Of a stretch of 64,000 bases of DNA, positions 11,531 to 21,229 are shown piece by piece. Made by a program: the position numbers and the translations under genes. Numbering within the stretch: position 1 is the first letter of the stretch; each line of letters opens with the position of its first letter. The stretch is from contig NC_089189.1 in NCBI RefSeq assembly GCF_947507565.1, positions 1 to 64,000 on the forward strand, read 5' to 3'. Below the pieces are notes generated by a model. That model did not search any database. It saw nothing but the letters and a program-made list of their open reading frames with translations, and was not told the origin of the DNA. The stretch is from Oscarella lobularis. Lineage: Eukaryota > Porifera > Homoscleromorpha > Homosclerophorida > Oscarellidae.

Positions 11531-11939
11531 GGGAGAAAAAAATGTGTAAGAAAACGTTACACTCATTCCAACGACCCGCGTCCAATTTCGCCAAAAAAAA
11601 GTCCAATCCTGAAAAGGAGAAAGACAAATAAAAGGGACTACCCTTCTACGACGACACTGACGGACCAATGGTCTAGTTGACGTATCCTATCTGAAAAGAA
11701 AGGAACAAGACAAAGCCAAACACCATACGAAAAGTAAGGTGTCCATCCACTTATCTGACAGCCATCCGAAAGAAAAAAAGAGGAGAGAGATTGTCCCCCC
11801 TTTCGGACGGGCAGAGCACTCCGGACGGACTGGTTGGTCATTGGCCGGTCTCTCAAATGCAAAGACGATTTCCTATGCAAGAGAATAGGTTGTAGGGCTC
11901 TGGGGACGTTAATGGCAGGAAGGGACCGAGTTTGTGCTC

Positions 11940-12008
11940 TCCTAACCCGAGACCACTCACCCTAACTCCTAACTCCTCACCCCAACACTAACAATAACCC
12001 TAACCCTA
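11940..12008. repeat. Interstitial degenerate telomeric tract
   Basis: Variants of cctaac end in two perfect ccctaa units, in the same orientation as the chromosome end. A diverged copy of the block at about 1985-2600 follows directly, so the telomere-proximal arrangement is repeated here. Confidence 0.8.
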
Positions 12009-12009
12009 A

Positions 12010-12640
12010 ATTGCCTGATTTGGCGCGATTCTCCTGTTTTATTTTTGGTTTCTTGGCGTTTTGAGTGTCGTTGGCAAGCGTTCGCGTCTCAAGGAAAGCG
12101 TTTTACTTCGAAGCGAATGGAGGCGTTTGCGCGGTTTAGCTCGTAAAGCGTTTAAAGAGATTTTGAGAGATAAATGCGTTTTCTGGTTTGCTTTTACGCT
12201 TTTGCGCGTTACGCGTGGCTTGGCTACCCGTTTTTATTCGTTTAATTGCGGCGCGACGTGTTTTCGAAGCGCGATTTCGCCGTAGGAAAGTTGTATTTTT
12301 CGACGATTTCTCGCGAGGGGCCTCACCGCTCGTGCGTGTCTTTCGAGATAGGCTCTTTTTCGTGTGAAAACGGGTTAGTTTCTGCCACACGAAGACGTTT
12401 GCGGTGTTTATGGAGCGAGCGAAGTACGTACGCAGGACAGCGACGCCTTTATGGGGCGTTTTTGTGTTTCGCGACGCGGGAGGGGCTTTTTCGAAGCGAT
12501 TGCTTTTGTGTACGGCCTTTTTATACCTTTAGTGTTGTTGCCGTTGCAGCGGAATAGGCCATAGAGCTTCGAATGTCGAGTTTTCGAGATGATCCCAACG
12601 AGGGGCCTCACTTCCGTTTGTGTACCCCATTTCGACGACG
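12010..12640. repeat. Copy 2 of the subtelomeric block; probable 5' region of the CD36-family gene
   Basis: It shares a series of short matches in the same order with about 1985-2600: ctcctgtt, ttcttggcgtt-like, ttcgaagcgaatg, and gaggggcctca at about 12316 and 12599. It ends about 110 bp before the CD36-family start codon, so it may include the promoter. Confidence 0.55.
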
Positions 12641-12749
12641 ACGCTTTTTCCTAGCGCGCGTTTTTCGGTTTTCGGCTTTCTTTTCTCGTCGCTTTTGCGA
12701 TTTTAGTGACTGCGCGTGCTCGCACGATAGTTGCTCACGTGAGTTGGCG

Positions 12750-14611
12750 ATGTCGTCGCAGAAGAGCGGCTATTCTTCGATAAACGACGAAGATAGAGAC
12801 ACGTCGACTTGTTGCCCGAAGCGTCGATGGTCTTCCGTGCGAAAAGGTGTCGTTATCGGATCGATTGGTCTCGTCTTGTCGCTCGTTTTCGTTGGCGCTT
12901 ATTTTGGCGTGAACGCTTTCGTCCAATGGCAATTGAACAACGTAAATCGATTAGAAATCCTTCTTTTTTACCGTCGATCAGAGTCTTGTAACGGTAGGAA
13001 GACGTTTTGACGAATGGAAGTGCATTGGAAGAGCAGTGGGCGTCTCCTACGACTCCCGTTTACACCAATTTCTATTTTTTTGATTTACAAAATGCCGATG
13101 ATGTGTCGAAAGGTGCAAAACCTCGTTTCGTCGAAAGGGGTCCCTATGCTTATAGGTACACTAACAGTAGGAGGATGTACTCATGATGTATGATTTGTAT
13201 TGTTTGTTTATTAGAGAGTATAAGGAGAAAGTGAATGTCTCTTGGTCAAAGGATAAAAGCATTGTGAGTTATTTGGAAAAAGATTACTTTGTTTCTGATG
13301 CAAACCGATCGTCTGGTGACGTCGCTAAAGACCAAGTGACAACAATCAATGTCATTAAAATGATTTTGCTTGTCATTTTATCGAAAGAGTCAAAATGGAA
13401 ACAAGAAATATTGAATGAAGCAATTAAACTGATTCCCAAAGAATCATTTTTCACCACTCAAAGTGTCTACGATTTCCTTTGGGGACGTACGGATTCAAAT
13501 TTGAAATTTCTTCATCGTTTTGACAAGAATATTCCAACAAAATTTGCCTTTCAAACAAACGTGACAACTCCAGATCCACGTAATTCATCGTCTGTTCGTA
13601 CAGGAGTTGTCAATAGAAAAGATATTGGTGAATATGTGACGTATCAAGGAATGTCTATATTACCTTTTTGGGATGGTGATGAAGCAAATGAAATCAAGGG
13701 TACAGAAGGCTATTTCTTTGGACCAAACCTTTCTAAGGATCGTCCAGTCTACGTCTTTGTTGATCAATTATTTCGAACTGGATATTTCAATTTTACATCA
13801 TATCAAGATTTGAATGGAATTGAATTGTATCGCTATTCAATTCCCAATTTTGAATTGGCAAGTGCAAAACGAAATCCGGCGAATAAAGTTTTTTATTCGT
13901 TTGGACCGGATGGAATAGCCAATCTTACGACAGTCGTTCCTCTCAATGCTCCCGTATACGTATCAAAACCACATTTTTTGGACAGTGACATTGGATTACT
14001 TCACAATGTCACGGGACTTGTACCCAATCGAGAGAAGCACGACTCCTATATGGACATAGAACCTGTAAGTAGTACCAGTAGGTCATATACTATCTAATCT
14101 TCTCATGTTTATAGTTATCTGGAGCTATGCTTAGAGCAGCAAAGCGACTTCAAATGAATGTGAAAATCGATCAAAATGAGCATCTAAGGTGCCAGGGATT
14201 TAGACGATTTCATTAGTTGATTGATGCTTTTACATAGTGACTTGAAGAACATTCGTTCTATGTATTTTCCCTTGTTTTGGGCTGAAGAGGTTGAGAGCAG
14301 CATACTCTCTCTATACATCATTAGATAAATAATCAATTCTTTATCTAGATTGCTGTTGCCTCAGATAATACAACAGATGAATTGAAGGCAAAACTCTTTA
14401 CTCCTCTCAAAATTGCCTATGGAGTCGTTTTCTCTGGTCTTGCAGTCTCAGGTATGTCTCATGTATTTATTTAATTGTCAACTAATCCTACGTAGGATTC
14501 TTGTGCGTCGCTGGATATTCAACTGCAATTGTCTACTTTATTAAAAAACGAAAAAAAGCTAATAAAATGAAGGAAAGACTCGTCATCGACGCGCTTGATG
14601 ACGAAACCTGA
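12750..14611 (+). CDS. CD36 / scavenger receptor class B / LIMP-2 family protein
   Basis: Seven exons (12750-12941, 12998-13155, 13215-14064, 14115-14188, 14238-14289, 14349-14451, 14496-14611) give about 514 residues, normal for the family. The layout is family-typical: a short cytoplasmic N-terminus, a first membrane helix (VVIGSIGLVLSLVFVGAYFG), an ectodomain with VERGPYAYR and a PVYTNFYFFDLQN block, many N-glycosylation sites, a second membrane helix, and a short basic tail. Family members carry lipids, lipoproteins or lysosomal enzymes or recognise microbial ligands; the ligand here cannot be told. Introns are 44-59 bp. Confidence 0.93.
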
Positions 14612-14719
14612 CTGATACTGATAACATACGGGCTGTCTAGTTGCGTAGTCCTCAATGTAGTCGTGGGCGGTGGTCAATTTTTTATTTATTTGTCATTGCC
14701 ACTATTAAACGGCTAAACC

Positions 14720-15675
14720 GAAAATGTTTTCTGTCTAATAACAGTTCTATCAACTGATTTTTAGCGTAAAAAAGAGAAAACATTTTTTCGATAGAAATGG
14801 GGCCCCATTAGGAACCAAGCCGCGAAAATTTTACTTTTTTAAAAGCTGAGGCAGCGTTTAAAACATTTTTGTGCATTAGATAGGACATATTTTGACTGAG
14901 TCCCAGCGTAAAAGAAGCGAAAAATATTTTAGATGAAAATGAGGCCCCATTAGGAACCGGGCCGCGAAAATATTACTCTTTTAAAGGCTGAGGAAGCGTT
15001 GAAAACATTTTGGCCTTTAGATAGGATATCTTTCGACTGATTGCCAGCGTTAAATAATCAAAAAATTTTTAGATGAAAATGAGGCCCCATTAGAAACCGG
15101 GCCGCGAAAATTTTACTTTTTTAAAGCTTAAGGCAGCGTTGAAAACATTCTTTTGCGTCAGACAGGAGATCGTTCGACTGATTCCCAGCTTAAAATAAGC
15201 AAAAATGTTTTAGATGAAAATGAGGCCCCATTAGAAACCGGGCCGCGAAAATTTTGCTTTTTTGAAGGCTACGGAAGCGTTGAAAACATTTTCTGCCCTG
15301 AGAGAAGACATGATTCGACTGATTCCCAGCGTAAAACAAAAAAAAATTTTAATGAAAATAAGGCCCCATTAGGAACCGGGCCGCGAAAATTTTTGCTCTT
15401 TTGAAAGCTAAGGAAGCGTTGAAAACGTTTTTCTGCTACAGATAAGAGCTCTATCGACTGATTCCCAGCGTAAAACAAGAAAAAAAATTTCAGATGAAAA
15501 TGAGGCCCCATTAGGAACCGGGCCGCGAAAACTTTGCTTATTTGAAGGCTAGGGAAGCATTGGAAACATTTTTCTGTATCAAATAAGAGCTCTATTGACC
15601 TATTCCAAGCGGAAAATAAGCGAATTTTTTTAGATAAAAATGAGGCTCCATTAGGAACCGGACCACGATTTTTAG
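14720..15675. repeat. Tandem array, about 140-bp unit, 7 copies
   Basis: The marker ggccccattag starts at 14801, 14943, 15083, 15224, 15362 and 15504, and a variant starts at 15644, so the period is 138-142 bp. Each unit also holds gaaccgggccgcgaaaatt and cgactgattcccagcg. The array is bracketed by copies of gtgggcggtggtcaa (about 14666 and 15681). Short open frames inside are translations of the repeat. Confidence 0.93.
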
Positions 15676-15761
15676 ATATAGTGGGCGGTGGTCAAGGTGA
15701 TGACGAATTGTACGGGCTTTCTAAATACGTAGTTTTGCGGAAGTAGAAGAGAACGTGGCGA

Positions 15762-16734
15762 ATGCGTGCGATTTTCCTCAGCTCCTTATCGTTTTTCCTT
15801 TCTCTTTCTATTTCCGCGACCTTCTTCGCCTCCGGCCACGAAACCTGCTCTTGCTCTGACAAGAGAAAAGTGGAAATCGACTTGAAAAGCTTCGAAAAGA
15901 CGGGCTCTGGCTCGAAATCGTAAGAAGACGAATCCTATCTCACTTTTATAGTGCCTAATTCTCAGCGAAACCCTTAGATACTACGTAGCGTCGGCGGAGG
16001 ATGTCACGTGGTTATACAATCCTTGCGGTGTTATTGACGAAGCTTCGTGTCAGCAAACGTCTCTATGTCGTCGTCTAGCCAATTCGTCCGTTTCGACGTT
16101 TACCTCTATTGAGAATAAAAATTGCGCTTTTCTGTCTCTCTTTGGTGGAACACCTCTTACTGCAGCAATTCTCTATGTCAACACCAATGGCAAAAAGTAG
16201 GTTACAGCTCTCTCTACTTCATAGTGTTTACTACTACTATTCATCTCCTTCTCCTTCTTTATTACAGAGACAACGACGACGTCTACGTTGTTCCTTATTG
16301 CAGTGGTGGACAGTCATCCTCTGATTCATCACCATCAATGGAAGTCACTCAATGGAATGGACACTCAGTCTTGTTACTATGTAGCGTCAAATCAAGTCAT
16401 CATCAACTATCTATTGGATCAATTCTTCTCATTGTGTACGCGTAAAAGAGATACAAACGATGATGGCATTAATTATCAATATACTCTAGTTCATTCTCTT
16501 TACTTGCTGTCTACATATTTGGAGGTATGATCTATTTGAAAGTTCAACGAGGAGCAACTGGAAAAGAACTCTTACCCAATTATGATTTTTGGTTATCAGT
16601 TCCTGGATTGATTAAGGTACACAGTTAAGAGACATTGAATGTTTATTTTTTCTCTCTCTCTTTAGGATGGAATCTTATTTCTATTGCTCGCTATCATGTG
16701 TAAACGACACAATGAAGGCTACAGTTCAATTTAA
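15762..16734 (+). CDS. M6PR: Cation-dependent mannose-6-phosphate receptor-like membrane protein
   Basis: Five exons (15762-15919, 15966-16196, 16268-16435, 16490-16616, 16666-16734) give about 250 residues (mammalian CD-MPR is about 277). There is a signal peptide, a luminal Cys-rich lectin-type domain (YNPCG, CQQTSLCRR, VPYCSGG), one membrane helix (SILLIVSFSLLAVYIFGG), and the family block GAxGKELxPNxDFW with a following KDG. The protein ends in YSSI, a YxxO-type endosomal sorting signal at the very terminus. It probably ferries lysosomal enzymes between Golgi and endosomes; whether it binds mannose-6-phosphate needs the binding residues aligned. Its stop lies 14 bp from the LSM7 stop, tail to tail. 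Confidence 0.8.
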
Positions 16735-16748
16735 ATGTCTTCTAAAAA

Positions 16749-17237
16749 TCACGAAGTTTCTTGTTGCAAAAATGGATTAGCAATTTGTTCCATTGAATCA
16801 GCTGGACACAGAGCAATAACAGTTGGACCACGACACACAATTAATCCCAATGATCGCGTTTCATCGCTCAATCGAGACAAATCCTCGCTATCTATAATTA
16901 TCAGAAAAAAAACAATAATTTCCCGCATTGCGCGTGCGCACTTTTTTACCTCGCAAATATTCGGTCGCGTCATCTAGAACTAAATTGATGAGTGGGTCGA
17001 ATCCCTTTAGGATACCAGAAACTAATAACACAGGAGAGGTTCGAACGATTTCGAAGAAGATATCGCGATTTTTAACGAACCTTCGCGTCCTCCGAGAAAT
17101 TTTACGCGAACGACTTTGTCTACGAACTTCGTAAATTCCAGAATCGTTTCCTTTTTCTTTTTATCGCCAAACTAAGATAAAACGATCGTTAGAGGAGTAA
17201 ACAGACGGGCTGTAGCCCGGCGACAAACCTGCGCCAT
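16749..17237 (-). CDS. LSM7: U6 snRNA-associated Sm-like protein LSm7
   Basis: Four minus-strand exons (17229-17237, 17081-17171, 16950-17021, 16749-16891) give 104 residues, close to human LSM7 (103). The first exon codes only Met-Ala-Gln. Sm1 (VVRVKFLGGREVSGILKGFD) and Sm2 (LGLIVCRGPTVIALC) motifs and the IANPFLQQ tail are clear. LSm7 is part of the LSm1-7 ring (mRNA decay) and the LSm2-8 ring (U6 snRNP). The start is 163 bp from the CHTOP start, suggesting a shared divergent promoter. Confidence 0.95.
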
Positions 17238-17400
17238 GTCGAATTCTTATACGGGAAATCAAATCTCCTAGCAGTCGTTCAACTCCAGCGAATCCGTCTG
17301 TAACGAAGAAATCGTACATTGTTCTCCCTTCTTCGACGATTCGACGTCTTTTTAAAAGTCAGTAGAAGAGATCCGACCGTATTTTGAAGAAGAAAAAGAC
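17238..17400. promoter_or_regulatory. Probable bidirectional promoter, LSM7 / CHTOP
   Basis: The head-to-head start codons are 163 bp apart, so both promoters must lie in or overlap this gap. No canonical TATA box is seen. This is inferred from spacing only. Confidence 0.45.
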
Positions 17401-18057
17401 ATGAATCGGCGAGTAACGTCGGGCGATCAACAATCGATGGCTCCAACGGGTCGACTCGTACTCAAAACGAAAACGTCGATGACGCTAAACGATCGGTAAG
17501 CAACGTAGATTGGAAAAAAGTGGTGGAAAGAATTGGATTTCGACGTCAGATTCAATCGCGTCGCTCAAGTTCGCGCCAAACAACGCCAGGAAGTGCGCGA
17601 ATCGGCGCAAAAAGCTCGTTTTGCCGCTCAAACTAGTCGAAGACCAGGTTTAACATTTACTCCGTCTCGCGGTGGACGGGCAAGTGGACGATCGAGAGGA
17701 GTTTTACGTGGCAGCGGTCGTGGAATCGTTGGAGGGGGGCGGGGACGTGCAACGTTACGCGGGCGTGGGCGTGGTCGCAGTCAGTCATTGGGACCGGGAA
17801 GAGGAGGAGGAGGAAGAGGCAGATCATCTTCATTTATTCGTGGAGGAACACGAGGAGGTAGAGGAGGAAGAGGAGCACGTGGAGGAGCACGTGGAGGAAG
17901 AGGAACGACGACAAAAGGGAGAATATCTAGTCGTGGTGGGCGTGGTAGAGGCAGGGGGCGTGGTCGTGGAAATGACGTTTCCAGGGAGACTTTAGACGCT
18001 GAACTTGAAACCTATATGGCTGCAGGAGATGGCGATGAAGAAATGACTGAAGCTTAA
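17401..18057 (+). CDS. CHTOP: Chromatin target of PRMT1 (CHTOP)-like RGG protein
   Basis: Two exons (17401-17495, 17550-18057) give 200 residues. The N-terminal block LVLKTKTSMTLNDRF matches the conserved CHTOP start, the middle is a long Arg-Gly domain (GRGRGRGRG, RGGRGG), and the C-terminus LDAELETYMA matches the family's end motif. In vertebrates CHTOP is methylated on its RGG arginines by PRMT1 and works with TREX in mRNA export. The acceptor at 17549 is chosen because only it restores the conserved NDRFNRV reading. Confidence 0.88.
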
Positions 18058-18171
18058 CTAACGTTGTACTGTAGTCTTGTAATTTGTAAGGAAAGAAAAA
18101 TCGCCTTCTCTCTTCTTAGCGCACTTTACAACAAAGTTTATCCTTGCCGAAACCGGCTTATTTTGTGCAGA

Positions 18172-18706
18172 ATGAACTTTCTTCGGTGCGGAATTAGACT
18201 TCTAAATGGCGGCGGAGAAGCGTTTTCGTCTGCATTTCGTCTATCGAGTCGTCGATTCTTTTCCGCCGTCATCGCTCCTCAACAAAACGTCCAAATCAGC
18301 CGTAAGGCGTTATCGAATACAGGCAAGCCTATTTTCTATCTGTCTAGATACCGAAATTTCGCCTCCAATCGAAATTTACGTCGAAAAACTGACTTCTGAC
18401 GAAAAAGAAGGGCCCGTATTTCTAGATTCTTTCGTTTTCGGAGCTCCGCCTCGTCTCGACATTCTCAATCGCGTCGTTCTGTGGCAACGGGCGAAAAGAC
18501 GAGCTGTAAATAAATGAAATTAATAGAACAAATTCGAGAGGCTTTTTTTTTAAATTAAGGGATTAGCAAAAACGAAAAATCGTGGAGAAGTGAGAGGAGG
18601 TGGTCGAAAACCTTGGAGACAAAAAGGATCAGGAAGAGCAAGACAGGGAAGTATTCGAGCTCCTCATTGGAGAAAAGGTACAATGACTGATGACATCATC
18701 ATCATC

Positions 18707-18752
<46 letters not shown>

Positions 18753-19319
18753 ACATACTCTCTGTCTATTTTAGGTGGAGTTGTTCATGGTCCAGTTCCA
18801 CGATCTTACGAATACACTCTTCCCAAGCAAGTGAAACGTATGGGATTGAGAGTGGCTCTTTCCGTTCGTCTTGCTCAAAATGATTTTCATCTTGTTGATA
18901 CATTGCAATTAGAATCACATAAGACAAAGGTAGAGCGTGAGACTGAGACTACACTATAGACTATAGTAAGTTCTTTCTATAGGATTTGCTTGAGCTCTTA
19001 GAGAAAAAGGGTTGGACCAATGCATTATTTGTTGATGAGTAAGCACTACTCTACCCCCTCCCCTCCCTTGATATGATATAGTATACATGTAGGGAGAAAT
19101 TTGAGAGAAACTTTCAATTAGCATCATCAAATATTGAAGATGTGGACATTCTACCAACCCAAGGCAAGGCATATATATATCTAGAGAGAGAAGGACTCCT
19201 ACTCTTAACCCTCTAATCCCCTCCTAGGTCTAAATGTGTATAGCATTTTATTGAGAGACAAAATCATTTTGTCTTTGAATGCTGCAAAAACTATGACGTC
19301 ACGTTTACAGTGCCTTTAG
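18172..19319 (+). CDS. MRPL4: Mitochondrial ribosomal protein uL4m
   Basis: Seven exons (18172-18301, 18348-18505, 18560-18677, 18775-18929, 18983-19038, 19093-19163, 19228-19319) give about 259 residues. Signature blocks are [52 protein letters not shown] and GLNVYS. The N-terminus is Arg- and Ser-rich with few acids, as expected for a mitochondrial presequence. Intron 6 begins with GC (CAAG|GCAAGG), the common non-GT donor. An (ATCT)n microsatellite sits in intron 3. The stop is 24 bp from the AP-3 sigma stop on the other strand. Confidence 0.94.
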
Positions 19320-19343
19320 TACACACGCATAGAAAAGAAAAGA

Positions 19344-20134
19344 TCAACGTTTGAATGGAGCTGCAGCTTTCAATGTATTGACAGCGGCTATAGCACGAGT
19401 TGGAGCAGATGCCATACCAGCCTTGACAAATGAGACGGCTGTTGTCTCCTGTTTCTCAAGTTTCGTTTGAGCTTCAACGTGAGCGAGAACTTCCGTCATA
19501 TTTGTCTCTAGTACCATTCCTCCTATAACCATTTCTTGAAGAATGTAATGGACCTAGAAAAGACACAGGTACACAGGTACACAGGTATGCTTACTCTACT
19601 CTACTCTAAGAACCTTATCAACGTGAAAGATCAAGTCGAGTTCGCAAACGTTTTCAAAACATTTGTCGAGAGTTTCGACAAATACCTTATACAATCAAAT
19701 CAGATTACTGTAATTCATTCGTTTATTTACGCGTTACTTGTATTAGATCCAAGATTCCAAGTTCACTTTCCGACGAGTCGACGCAAAAAACGAAATACAA
19801 AGTGGCATAATGCCTATAAATTAGCCGAAAATCTGATCCACCTATCAAACTGAAAACGAGGGCAAAAAAATTAATTTCTTCTTCCCCCACCTCCACCCTA
19901 CCCTCCCTTACGATCCTCCTTCGAGAAAGTTGCAGACAGAATCGTCTCGCTTGCTCACTAAGTGAAACGTTTCTCGAACGATTTGTTGTTGCATATCTTC
20001 GTTCTACAGGGGGGGTACGGGTCCTCGAAGGGAGCCTCACCAACGAAAGTGATAAATCGACTTACGTAGCGTACGAAAAACTTCGATAGACGCGGTTTCC
20101 CGTGGTTATTGAACACCAAAACAGCCTTGATCAT
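19344..20134 (-). CDS. AP3S: AP-3 adaptor complex sigma subunit
   Basis: Five minus-strand exons (20066-20134, 19912-20003, 19738-19849, 19614-19685, 19344-19553) give 184 residues (human AP3S1 is 193). MIKAVLVFNNHGKPRLSKF, the IYRHYATLYFVFCVDSSESE core and EMVIGGMVLETNM are diagnostic. The small longin-fold sigma chain belongs to the AP-3 coat that sorts cargo from endosomes to lysosomes and related organelles. Its start codon is only 7 bp from the opposing MAN2A start. Confidence 0.96.
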
Positions 20135-20141
20135 CTTGGCA

Positions 20142-21182
20142 ATGAAAGAATCACGTGATCTAGTCGACCTCCCGGACAACGTTATTCGAATGCGAAAGTT
20201 ACGCCTTCTTCTCTTCGTCGTCGCAGGCGCCATAGTCTTTTTCTCCACCCGCCTATTATGGGAAGCGTCTGACGATAGCAAAAACATCGTTCTTTCACCG
20301 GAAACGGAGGTTCTTTGCTCTTATCCGGGCATGCGACTACTACCTTCTCCTTTTTTGCTCGTAGGAACGAATATCTAAGCTTCAAAATGAGGTCGAAAAG
20401 CTTGAAAAAGATCTAGGAATATCGAAGAAACAAGTCGAAGACGTTTATGCGGCCGCAGAAGCGAAGAACAAAGGAAAAGAGAACGATGATGGAGACGAGA
20501 AGAATTTGAAAAAAGAATCGCCTATCAAAATGGGAAACGTCAAATTTGAATCAGACGATTGCAATTTTGCTAAATCTCCTTCAGGATTAAATTCAGATGT
20601 TCAAGTAAAGAGATCATATACAATTTAGCTACGGCATTTCATTAATTATTGAACAGATGATTGACGTCTATAATTTGCTTTCATTTGAAAACGTTGACGG
20701 TGGAGTATGGAAACAGGGTTTTGAAATCAATTACAATATGGATCAATGGAAAGAGAAACCTCTCAAAATATTTGTTGTACCTCATTCTCATAATGATCCA
20801 GGTTCTTCTTTAGGATATCTCACCTTTCCTCATAAATAAAAATAGACTGATTTAATTAGGATGGTTGAAAACATTTGAATTATACTACCAAGCTCAAACG
20901 AGACAAATATTGAATAACATTTTGAATTTTCTCAATGAGGATTCACAGAGGAAATTTATTTGGGCTGAAATTTCGTATTTGGATCTTTGGTGGAAAGAAC
21001 AAGGAGAGGCGAAAAGAAATCAAATGAAAAAGTTGATTATGTCTCATCAACTTGAAATTGTGACGGGAGGTTGGGTGATGAATGATGAAGCAAATACATT
21101 CTACTATGCAATGATTGATCAATTGATTGAAGGACATGAATGGCTTCAGAAAAATATTGGTACAGTAGTACACTCTCTTACT

Positions 21183-21229
<47 letters not shown>

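Noticed and set aside
15153-15511. Frames on both strands in the 140-bp array
   Set aside because: They repeat with the array period and have no start context or splice structure.
17672-17995. Glu/Val-rich 107-codon frame
   Set aside because: Out-of-frame shadow of the Arg-Gly region of CHTOP.
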